Shown here one piece after another: positions 43,447 through 52,467 of a stretch of 64,000 nucleotides of DNA (its first letter is position 1; each line of letters begins with the position of its first letter). The notes beneath the pieces were generated by a model that saw only the letters and a list, made by a program, of their open reading frames with translations, had not been told where the DNA came from and ran no database searches. This stretch comes from Candidatus Opimibacter iunctus (lineage in GTDB: Bacteria > Bacteroidota > Bacteroidia > Chitinophagales > Saprospiraceae). The stretch is from assembly GCA_016716665.1 (NCBI GenBank), contig JADJVH010000009.1:62001-126000 (forward strand), in the 5' to 3' direction. Both the position numbers and the translations under genes were made by a program.

Positions 43447-46400
43447 TTAAGGTTTTCTTTGGTATTTATTCCGACCGGATCTGGAATTAGTGCTTTGTTG
43501 TTTTTTGCTGTTTCCGCGACCACTCCCAGGATTCCCTTGTTTCCTTTTAGGATTTAAATCTAACTCTCCAAGGTAGTAAACTATACCACCTTCTTTGACC
43601 CAGCTTTTATAATTGGTTCCTTGTGGTACATCCATGTGAAAGACGTGTTTGCGAAGTGTGTTCAAGTCATCCCAGTGTTGCTGATTTCTGGAAACTAATC
43701 CCATCACCTCTCTGAATCCAAGGAATCTTAAGTGACCGTATTGTTCAATTACTATACTCGCTTGTGCTTTGCAGATTTCACACTCCGTTTCATTGATTTT
43801 TTCGCAGATCTTTAGAGAATCATTCTGAATCGAAGACCAGGTTTTCATCAGGTCATCGAAACCTACGCTTTCAAGGTGGACATGCTCGTGATTTAGGCTA
43901 AGGGTGAAATAATTTACAAGGGAATTGAGCCGGCTTGCAGTTTCAACGAAGATGGCATCATCGAGCTGATGCATTCTTATTCTTACTTTTGGTGTGGCTT
44001 TATCAGATTCAGCTTTAAGCTTTGAAGTATTGCTTTTATCGACATCTTGATTCACTACGCTGATATCAATGCTTGCCTCTCTTAGAGATCCGATACCAGG
44101 TATTGAGCCGGGGATGGCATCTTTGGGCAGAAAATGAAGGCCTTCTAATGCACTACACTTTGTGGTATAATATTGCGTGGCGATCCACCATAAAAGGGCA
44201 TCATGCACCATGATCCGGTTTCGCATTCCGATGATCTTAGTATTTACGGATTTCGGAATTAAGTTCACGCTACTGATATAATCCATGTAAGCCTCAATAC
44301 TATACGGGATTTCCTTCAGAGGATCTGTTTCTAGTTTTACACCATATATGTTTTTACTGATATTGATGTCCTCCAGGGGCTGGCCAGGATAGAAGTACTT
44401 AAGCACCATCCCAGGATGGATAATAAAGGGTAGCGGGCTTTTCTTGGGCCCGGAAGATACCCTGTCAGGCCTGAATCCGAGTTGTACAATCATAGACTTG
44501 AACTTGGATAGGTCGCCGTTTTTAATAAGATCCTTCCACCCTTCAAGCATCTTGATGGTTGAGCCTGCAACCCTGGTGAACAAATCATCTAATGAAGTTG
44601 CATGGGTCAGGTGATCACTGAGAGTTACTGGAATCCTTCCCACATAACCAATCTCAGATTCCTTAATTAGGTTATTAAAATAGTCAAGATCCTTTTGCAA
44701 TAACTGCCTGTATTGCCAATCTGCTTCAAAAGTTAGTAACTCCTCAGTTTGCCTAATTTTCTCCAGCGAGTAATGGTATATACTGAAATTGTTATATTCA
44801 TTTTTACGTAAGAATTTAGGTTGCCAGGTATACAAGGTGTACATCCGCATGATCCCCCGGTTGACCTGAGCTCTGGACATTTGAGGTAAAACGATCAAAG
44901 CATCCTTTATTTTCGATTCAATCAGGGTTATCCTCTTCAGTAATGGGCCTTTTTCCACTTTAAACCCAAGTGGATGATTGGTCGTGAGTGTCTCCGGGAT
45001 ATACTTTGGTTCCAGAAGATTCATAGCTGAAAGTTCATTCGGATTAGTCAGATATCGCTCCATTTCTTCGGCCAGAGTGTGAAGAAATTGGTTTGCTTGC
45101 AAGTTTCCCTCCTTGATCTTAATAAGCAATATGCGCATGACATTAGGTCCAATGGAAAAAACGTGATCCGGGTACATTTGATGTTTTATCAATACATGCT
45201 GATCCTTTGAAAGGTGAAGTTTGTATAGCATTTGATTGGCCTTCCATTGCTCATCTTTCGCATCCAGTTGCATCTGACCGTAGTGAGGCCATTTGCTGTA
45301 ATACTCCAGATTGTATAGTTTTTTTCTGACCTCTCCATTTATGGTTACACCTATTGCTCCTCTATTTGTCGGTTCAAAAGCCCACTGCCAGTCGGGAAGC
45401 TTGTTAAACTCTATGAGATATTGTACCGCAAACCACATAAACCGGTCTTTGGACCGGACTTTGTTGCGGTCCATGAGGCTCAGCAGGTCATTCAGCCGAA
45501 TCAATAAAGGTGATTTTAGAAGTTGATCATACAAACTGGAGCTGTCAGGGTTGCCTCCTTTTTTTTTGCCTTCAGCTGCCCAGTCTGCATAATCAGCGAC
45601 AACTTTTTTTTCAGTGTAGAGTCTACCGCGGTAATCATCTGGTTTTTTATCAGGGCTGTTTTCCACCTTTACTAGGCGTTGTTTCCATTCCATCCCGGGT
45701 GTAAGTATTTTAAGGGCATTTTCTCGGTGGTTGCCAATTTCATATAAAGCATCCAGGGCTTTCTGGCCATCCAGGAAAAGTTCAAGAATTAATTTATGAA
45801 ATTGGTTGATCCGAAGCTTAAATATATTTAGAGGCTTTCTTTAAGGAAAAGGCAATGGTGTCTGCTTTTTCCCCTCGCGGAGATGATGCCAATTTTAGCT
45901 GGTTTAGCAATGAAATATGGCCACTAAAAGCTTCTACAGTCGCATCTTTCGAGTCTATTTGCTTTTGAAGGATCTGAAAAAATGTTTGATATTCCTCTTT
46001 AGTTACCACTCGTTTTGGAGCCTCGCCCGTCATAAAAAATGGATATAACTGAGGGGCGTAAACATGAGACGGTACACCAGACAGGTAATCGTTGATTTTA
46101 TAAAATGTGCGCGCAGCAAGAACTTCCTCAATCTGTTCTATCCCTTGATCAAATAGACTTGCTTCCCCTTGGTTGTAGAACTTGCGAGTAGCGCCATCCC
46201 GGTGACAATAGTATGTCAGAATTTTAACCAATTTATCGGTCAGACTGGGTACGGTCGTTTTCTTGCGTAGCCAGTAACGGGTTAATTTTGTGCCCTCACT
46301 TTTCATCAGGAATAGGGATACAAAGAATATGGCATCTTGCTCCGTAATCTGATCGGATTCAAATAGGGGGTTTTGAAGTTGCCACTCTGCTACATCAGCA

Positions 46401-46822
46401 TCTCTTTCTTTCTCCGGGCCACTCGCTTTTTCAAAACATGTGAAAGTCAGAGCCTTTAGTTTTGCTCTTAGCTTGCCGTCAAGTTTAAGGTCGTTGGGAA
46501 CATGGAGAAAATGCGAATAATAGTTTCTAGTATGGTACAGTAACTTCACTATCTCTGGCGCAATCTTTTTATCATCTTCGGTCAGGGTATTTCCAAAGGA
46601 ATTTTTTTCCTGAAGATAATCTTTGTAAACGAAGTCCCTTATTTTAAGGCATACTATATCAGGCACAGTGTGGAGATTAGGCAAGTACTTAGGCAGCGTT
46701 TCCCCTGTGGGCTCATACCACATGCCTAAAAGGTTTAAAAACTTTTTAAAAGCTATATTGGAGAAGGCACTCAGTTCTTCTGGTTTAGGCTTGCTTTGGG
46801 CAATATTGAGTTTGGAGATCAT
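43447..46822 (-). CDS. cas13b: Cas13b, type VI-B RNA-guided RNase, frame interrupted once
   Basis: The first frame (46822 to 45818, 334 aa) has the N-terminal HEPN motif RNYYSH (R99, H104) and the Cas13b stretch EQDAIFFVSLFLMKSEGTKL ... LVKILTYYCHRDGATR. The second (open from 45840, to 43447) has SKDRFMWFAVQYLIEFNKLP, which matches the Cas13b KDRFPYFALRY region, and the C-terminal HEPN motif RKHVFH (R681, H686, counted from the ATG at 45693). The stop of the first lies inside the open second frame, and one surplus or two missing bases between 45818 and 45843 would join them (about 1120 aa, a normal Cas13b size). A basic Gly/Ser/Arg tail of about 32 residues ends the protein. It is an RNA-guided, collaterally active RNase, expected to use the neighbouring array. 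Confidence 0.92.
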
Positions 46823-46864
46823 AGAGGTTGATTTAGAAGTTGAGGAAATAAAAATTGAAGAATT

Positions 46865-47566
46865 CTACTTTGACACCTTCGGTTCACAGACATGTATGAC
46901 AAGTAGATTTCCTATGCTCACCATCATGTGTTTTTCTCTCTCTTTTCGAAAGAAGTTGCAGGCAAATATTCCTGCGACCGAGAAGCACAAGACTAGAATG
47001 CTCGGAGGCCAAATCCAATCCTCACAATTATATTGGAAGAGGTAATGACCTGTTGTAAAAATTTGAAGTAGAACCAAAAGGATAAATAATACAAGGGAAT
47101 TGCGAAAGAATCGCTGCTGCGCCTGTAGGATCTTGATTTTCTCCATCTTGCCACTATATTCAAGGAGGTGGAAGGAGTAGGTATACAACCGCATATCACT
47201 TTCAGGATTAATTTCAAGGGATGGTGGTGTGGCAGTACCATCAATAATTTTTGTAGCCTTCAGGCCATATGATGTGGCGAAGTAGTCTTCAATCTTTTTC
47301 AGGACTGCCTGATCTTGCTTGTTCAAATGATGTACAAAGTAGCCAGGCAGATCGGGCAGCAATTTTTCAAGGTATGCGCCGGTTTTACTGATCAGATGGC
47401 CAAGAAAATAGAATAACATAATAAGGGCAGGAAGCAGCACAAAGGCATTAATGTCATGAGTATCTAGAAATGGAAAGAGTGGAGTGATGTAGAGATAAAG
47501 AAGCGAAGCAAGTGCTCCTCCCGGTACCATAAAAGCTAAAAAATCGAATAGACCTGTCTTTTCCAT
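46865..47566 (-). CDS. csx27: Csx27-like membrane accessory protein of type VI-B
   Basis: 233 residues with four predicted membrane helices (about 6-28, 40-59, 157-177, 187-206) and a soluble middle loop of about 95 residues. Csx27, the accessory of type VI-B1, is a multi-helix membrane protein encoded beside cas13b and reported to dampen Cas13b activity. Csx28 (VI-B2) has one helix and an Rx4H HEPN motif, which is not seen here (RKEREKH has five spacer residues). The gene ends 42 bases before cas13b on the same strand, so they form an operon. The call rests on topology and position, because the family has low sequence conservation. Confidence 0.65.
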   Translation of the reverse strand: MEKTGLFDFLAFMVPGGALASLLYLYITPLFPFLDTHDINAFVLLPALIMLFYFLGHLISKTGAYLEKLLPDLPGYFVHHLNKQDQAVLKKIEDYFATSYGLKATKIIDGTATPPSLEINPESDMRLYTYSFHLLEYSGKMEKIKILQAQQRFFRNSLVLFILLVLLQIFTTGHYLFQYNCEDWIWPPSILVLCFSVAGIFACNFFRKEREKHMMVSIGNLLVIHVCEPKVSK

Positions 47567-47861
47567 AGGTGTTTGAGGGTTTTTTATAGAACAACATTTT
47601 CAAAGTAGGGGTCCTAAAATTGATTTCCGCCCCTATCCTTAAGCAATTTAATGCTTATGCTTGATATATTAACTTGATGTTAATCTCCAAAGTTCCCGGG
47701 ATATGAGTGAATGCACATCATGGTTGCAATTAATACCTCCTATTGATTCAGACTAAATAAATGATGGGTTGGTGAATGAAATCAAAAATTTCCAACCAGA
47801 GATGGGCTTTAATCTGAAACCTTAGCCATCTTCTTATCTGAAATAAGTTTCCACCTTTAAA
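47567..47861. other. Intergenic region upstream of the csx27-cas13b operon
   Basis: A+T-rich, with no gene. It must hold the operon promoter. TACTTTG on the minus strand (47611-47605) is one base short of the TAnnTTTG -7 consensus and is a weak candidate. Confidence 0.4.
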
Positions 47862-48103
47862 CTATAACCTTGCAAAATCCACCAATAAACTGTAATCGCC
47901 CTGGTCTGCAACTTTAACAGCTTTAAGATATTCCCTTCGCGCATCACCTGGCTTTTTGAGGCTGGCAGCACCGCAACTGAATGCAGGCTGCTTGAATATT
48001 TTCTCAATAATGATTTCAGCCATCAACCGACTGTGCCTGCCATTGCCATTTGGAAAGCAATGGATACTAACCAGATGATGCTTGAATCGTAGGCTAATCC
48101 CAT
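47862..48103 (-). pseudogene. Mobile mystery protein B, right copy, internally deleted
   Basis: It matches the 3' part of the intact copy (33168-33764), including the Fic motif HCFPNGNGRHSR. After the first four codons about 354 bases are missing: CTTGAATCGTA joins straight to CTAATCCCATAG. The start codon is thus fused out of frame to the Fic end, and the frame from it stops early. This deletion is real decay, not a one-base error. Confidence 0.85.
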
Positions 48104-48546
48104 AGCGCCTTAGGCATTTCCCGAATGATCTCTTCTTTCCTATCCTGAATTGCTTTGACTAGTCTTTGAACACTATTTTCCTGGTCTTCAAGCTTCATCG
48201 ATTGGGATGTTCTATGTACTATTTTTGAAGCCAAGCGTTCAGCCTTCCTTTCGATATGCTTTTCCAGTGTGCCATCGATAGGCACAAACCCATACACCAA
48301 TTCCATATCCAATGCTTTTGCAGCCTCTCTCAGGGAATTGAGCGTGATACTCCCTTCAGCTTCACGTTTTTCAATAGCTCCGACGCTTGCCCTGGTCAAT
48401 GATAATTTCTTGCCCAGTTGTTCAAGGGACATGCCTAGCGTCTTACGAACTGTATGCACCCATCCCTTTTCCGAAACCTTTACCCTGCGCACTTTATCAA
48501 ATGCCTGCATTTTCTGACTCAACTGATCAATTTGTAAATTTTTCAT
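48094..48546 (-). CDS. Mobile mystery protein A (helix-turn-helix), right copy
   Basis: 150 residues, intact, with the same helix-turn-helix core (GMSLEQLGKKLSLTRASVGAIEKREAEGSITLNSL) as the left copy and about a dozen and a half substitutions. Its B partner is broken, so its remaining role can only be regulation. It may cross-act on the left cassette's operator, since the outer arms TTTGTAT/ATACAAA of that operator are also kept here. Confidence 0.85.
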   Translation of the reverse strand: MKNLQIDQLSQKMQAFDKVRRVKVSEKGWVHTVRKTLGMSLEQLGKKLSLTRASVGAIEKREAEGSITLNSLREAAKALDMELVYGFVPIDGTLEKHIERKAERLASKIVHRTSQSMKLEDQENSVQRLVKAIQDRKEEIIREMPKALWD

Positions 48547-48772
48547 TTGTATGGCTATTATGATACAAATACAACCTAATTGTATTAATATACTAATACA
48601 AAAATATAAAATTGTATAAGCATACTTTTACATTGTTGTCATTTTATAAGCCGAATAAATCGCATAATCGGCTCATAAATTAACATATGCGGTATAAATC
48701 TTAATTTAAACCGCAAAATATGCGGATTAATTTTGCATTTGCGGCTTAACTCACATATATTTACCGCACAAT

Positions 48773-49896
48773 ATGCGGAATAAAATGCCAAAATATATTT
48801 ATCAGCATAAGCAATGGCCTGATTTTCAATGGGATGCTAATGTAATTTCAGCTTTATTAGCTTCTGTCAGATTTAAGCAAGGGCGGCTTATCGGGCAAAT
48901 GTAGAATCTTGGATTCCAGCTCCGAAAGGAAGCTACGCTGATGGCTATGACAGAGGAAGTCATCAAATCAAGCGAAATTGAAGGAGAGATACTAGATGTT
49001 GCCCAGGTCAGGTCATCCATAGCGAGAAGTATGGGAATAGATGTGGCTGGTATTGTTCCATCGGACAATCAAGTGGATGGGGTAGTGGAAATGATGATCG
49101 ATGCCACGCAAAGTTTTGAGCAGGCATTGACAGATGAACGTTTGTTTGGTTGGCATGCATTGTTGTTCCCATCGGGAAGAAGTGGAGCCAGAAAAATCGT
49201 GGTTGGACATTGGCGAAATAACGCAAAGGAGGACCCCATGCAAGTGATATCCGGAGCTATTGGTCGTGAACGAGTTCATTTTCAAGCACCGGATTCTGTT
49301 TATATTCCGACGGAGATAAGTGCTTTTATCAGTTGGTTTAATGAAGAATTGAAGTTAGACGCTTTATTGAAAGCTGCAATTGCGCATTTATGGTTTGTAA
49401 CTATCCACCCTTTTGAAGATGGTAATGGCAGAATAGCCCGAACGATCGCAGACATGCAGCTTACTCGTTCTGATCAGAGTCTATATCGGTTTTACAGTAT
49501 GTCCGCACAGATAAGGTTAGAACGAAGTGCCTACTATGAAATCCTGGAAGAAACACAAAAAGGAGAAATGGACATTACCAATTGGGTGATGTGGTTTTTG
49601 TCTTGCCTGGATAGGGCATTAGATAGTTCAAGAGGACTTTTGGATAAAGTATTGGCAAAGGCAAAGTTTTGGGAGCGTTTCAGTTAGTGCTCATGAATGA
49701 GCGCCAGTCCCAAATGATCAATATTATGTTAGATGGTTTTGATGGAAAGCTGACCACCACCAAGTGGGCTAAGATCACCAAAACCTCCGCTGATACTGCT
49801 TTACGTGATATACAGGATTTGATCAATAAAAATGTGTTGGTTAAAGTTGGGGAATCGAAGAAGGGAGCGAGTTATGAGATAAGGTTGGGGGAGTAG
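48773..49896 (+). pseudogene. Fic family protein, right copy, nonsense and frameshift
   Basis: Homologous over its whole length to 34434-35558. Codon 44 is TAG (48902-48904) where the left copy has GAG. A base is missing near 49683 (TTCAGTTAG against TTCAAGTTG), which puts the winged-helix end in another frame. The Fic core HPFEDGNGR is unchanged. A protein from the internal ATG at 48941 would lack the start but keep the inhibitory motif SSEIEG. The promoter and the palindrome around the ATG (CCGCACAATATGCGG) are kept with one change. Its stop is 1 base from the attachment repeat. Confidence 0.85.
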
Positions 49897-49915
49897 GTTA
49901 CTTTCCAATACAAAA
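49897..49915. other. Putative attachment site (right), at the 3' end of mnmE
   Basis: GTTACTTTCCAATACAAAA; bases 49898-49915 are the last five codons and stop of mnmE. It is identical to 35576-35594. The 3' end of this gene (thdF/trmE) is the known att site of Salmonella genomic island 1 and its relatives. Confidence 0.75.
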
Positions 49916-51271
49916 CGTCCCAAAGATATTTCCCAAAATATCCTCCGTACTGATCTCCCCAGTAATCTCACTCAGGTGATACAACGCCTGCCTGATATCC
50001 TGCGCAAGGAAATCATGCGTGATCCCTGACGCCAGCCCTGCTCAATACATCATTGAGCCTGGCCTGTGTGCGCTCAAGCGCATGGTAGTGTCGCGCCGAA
50101 CTAATCATCGGAAGATCCGAAGGGATATCCTTTTTGACGGATTCACCGATCACCTCCATCAGGTAATGGATGTTCATATTGTTGGCCGCAGAGAGCGGCA
50201 CGATAGGGTAGTCATTGATCTTCCATTCCGAGGCATTGGCATATGGGTTAAGATCCATCTTGTTGGCCGCAAGAATCACTTTAGCATTTTGCGGTTGGAT
50301 CGCAGCTATGTCGTCAGCCACTTCCTGAGGAGATAGGGTAGTGATGTCAAAGACATACACCAGTATGGAAGCCTGCGCGATCTTCTCCATCGTACGCCCG
50401 ATACCCAACACTTCGATCTCATCATGCGCCTCACGGATACCAGCCGTATCAACCATTCTGAATTGTATGCCATCAATCACCAGGATCTCTTCAATCGTAT
50501 CACGCGTAGTGCCTGGAATGTCAGAGACAATCGCACGCTCTTCCTGCAATAGTTTGTTGAGCAAAGTTGACTTACCGGCATTTGGCCTTCCTGCGATGAC
50601 AGTAGGGATTCCTTCCTTGATCGCATTGCCGATATGAAAGGTCTCTTTCAATCTCGAGGTAAGCACGATCACTTCATTCACCAGTTTCTCCAACGCCTCC
50701 CGGTTGGCAAACTCCACATCTTCTTCTCCAAAATCAAGTTCAAGCTCGATGAGGCTCACAAAGTCCAGCAACTTCTGTCGAAGCAATTGTATCTCCGAAC
50801 TCACTCCACCCCTCATCTGCTGAACCGCCAATCGATGCGATGCCCGGGTCTGCGAAGCAATCAGGTCTGCCACCGCCTCCGCCTGTGATAAGTCCATCCG
50901 CCCATTCAGGAAAGCACGCATCGTAAATTCACCTGCATCAGCAGGCCGCGCACCCTGGCGTATGAGCAGTGCCATGATCTCTTTGACGATATATGGCGAT
51001 CCATGACAACTGATCTCTATTACATCCTCCGATGTATATGATCCAGGCCCACGATAGATACCAACTACCACATCATCGAGATGATTACTCTCCTCATCAA
51101 TGATCCGTCCATAATGCAGGGTATGCGTCTGTGCCTTGTTGAGGACAGCCCCTTTGAAGATGTTATCTGTCAACTCAATAGCTCTCGGGCCCGACAACCG
51201 TATCACACTGATCGCCGCCACGCCCTGCCCTGTGGAGACAGCAACAATCGTATCTGTAAGTCCTGGTCCAT
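49898..51271 (-). CDS. mnmE: tRNA modification GTPase MnmE, two apparent one-base errors
   Basis: MnmE, with MnmG, adds the 5-carboxymethylaminomethyl group to U34 of some tRNAs. The N-terminal folate-binding region (VIRLSGPRA, GSYTSEDVIEISCHGSPYI, GEFTMRAFLNGRMDLSQAEAVADLI), the G domain (GRPNAGKST, DIPGTTRD, DTAG, NKMD) and the C-terminus ITGEISTEDILGNIFGTFCIGK are all present. The end lies in a second frame: the first stops at 50013 and the shift is near 50030. At the start, one missing G in ATGGGACCAGG (51271) would give TDTIVAVSTGQGVAAISV in frame. An essential-type gene broken twice points to sequence errors. Confidence 0.9.
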
Positions 51272-51393
51272 GAATGCGGATGTAAAGCTAAGCACTTGAA
51301 AGCGCTTAGATAGCAGATTTAAGTCAGTATTAATTTGGTCCACGCTCACAATCTTTTTCTATTTGACTCGATATCCTTACAGGCCTTTACTAG

Positions 51394-51707
51394 TTATTTG
51401 TTTTCTGTTTGTTTGATCAATTTTTCAAGTTGGGCGGCCATTTGATCTTGTTTTTCCTCCATTGATTCCATCGCTTTAAGGTAGCTGTCATGTTGTAGGC
51501 TATGTCGATACCGCTTACCTGCCAAGGTCCACCCGGTGGCAGCGTGATTTGAATTGTTGTAACAGGGCCATTACAGCTGGGATCAAACACGCTAAAGCTG
51601 GTAGGAATATCACCGCTGCTATAGGCAGCACTAATGGATTGGCCGTTAAGGATCACTGGAAACAAAGTGGCCAACAGAATTAATATTTTCATGAGTTGAT
51701 TTTTCAA
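51394..51707 (-). pseudogene. Remnant of a secreted fibre protein (start fused to coiled-coil end)
   Basis: A signal peptide (MKNQLMKILILLATLFPVILNG) and about 45 residues of a beta-rich domain are followed directly, out of frame, by a coiled-coil end (MESMEEKQDQMAAQLEKLIKQTENK, stop at 51394). The end resembles the last helix of the S74 proteins next door. The rest of such a protein is missing, so this looks like an internal deletion with an added frame error. Confidence 0.55.
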
Positions 51708-51783
51708 GTTTGAAAGGAGATGTCAAGGACGATGAAAACCTCTTCAAATTGACAACTTTTGGATATTGTCATTGCCGGATATT

Positions 51784-52464
51784 CTAATATGGGTTTATGT
51801 CCTCACAAATACTGATGGCGGAAATGGACGGACCGAGGATGCGAAATGTTGGATTTATTTCAGGAGGAATTGATTTGTCCTTTCTTTCAAAAACAGCTTC
51901 TATATAATAACAGTATCCATACTTTAAGAAGATGGACGAATTTTTAAATGTAGTTACTGTTTCAGATCTATATGATTCTCCGACAGTAAGTGATGCAGTC
52001 CAAACTGCAATGGTACGCGCGGATTGGCTCATTATAAGTGTATCTGTTTTGTATTCCTTCAGGTAGATTCGTAGACTATACAGAGAAGTGTCAGGCAATT
52101 TATAGCCTATATCCATTTTGAATTTGGCGTTCTTTAGTTTTGTAATAAAACCTCCAAGTGGAGAGACCTGATAACGTATCACATATTTTCCTGGCTTGGC
52201 TGATGGCTGCAAGAATGCGCTCATCCCTTCATAGGAAGTAGCATCCATTGCCTGGCCTGAGCCATCTCCCGCTTCATCTGGAAGTTTGGGTATGCTGCCT
52301 AATCGAATGGTTCCCAAGGCGGCTTCATCCACGGACCCGGTAGCACCTACTGTTGACCAGCAATCATTTCGACAATCGCAAGGGGGGTCAAAATTGTAAG
52401 AGTCGGGAGATCTGTAACAACCCACAACGACCATTACAAATAATAATATAGTATAATTTTTCAT
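51784..52464 (-). CDS. Hypothetical lipoprotein
   Basis: 226 residues; lipobox VVGC (Cys16), then a Cys-rich start (CDCRNDC) and a beta-rich domain (GKYVIRYQVSPLGGF ... SLRIYLKEYKTDTLIMSQSA ... YYIEAVFERK). Not recognised. It follows the S74 protein gene by 3 bases on the same strand, so the two are probably co-transcribed and the lipoprotein may help anchor the fibre. Confidence 0.65.
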   Translation of the reverse strand: MKNYTILLFVMVVVGCYRSPDSYNFDPPCDCRNDCWSTVGATGSVDEAALGTIRLGSIPKLPDEAGDGSGQAMDATSYEGMSAFLQPSAKPGKYVIRYQVSPLGGFITKLKNAKFKMDIGYKLPDTSLYSLRIYLKEYKTDTLIMSQSARTIAVWTASLTVGESYRSETVTTFKNSSIFLKYGYCYYIEAVFERKDKSIPPEINPTFRILGPSISAISICEDINPY

Positions 52465-52467
52465 GGT

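Noticed and set aside
46865..47566. Csx28 rather than Csx27
   Set aside because: Four membrane helices and no Rx4H motif (RKEREKH has five residues between R and H); Csx28 has one helix and a HEPN motif.
33168..49915. Insertion sequence or phage ends
   Set aside because: No transposase, no phage structural gene and no terminal inverted repeats were seen; the repeated cassette and att copies explain the borders better.
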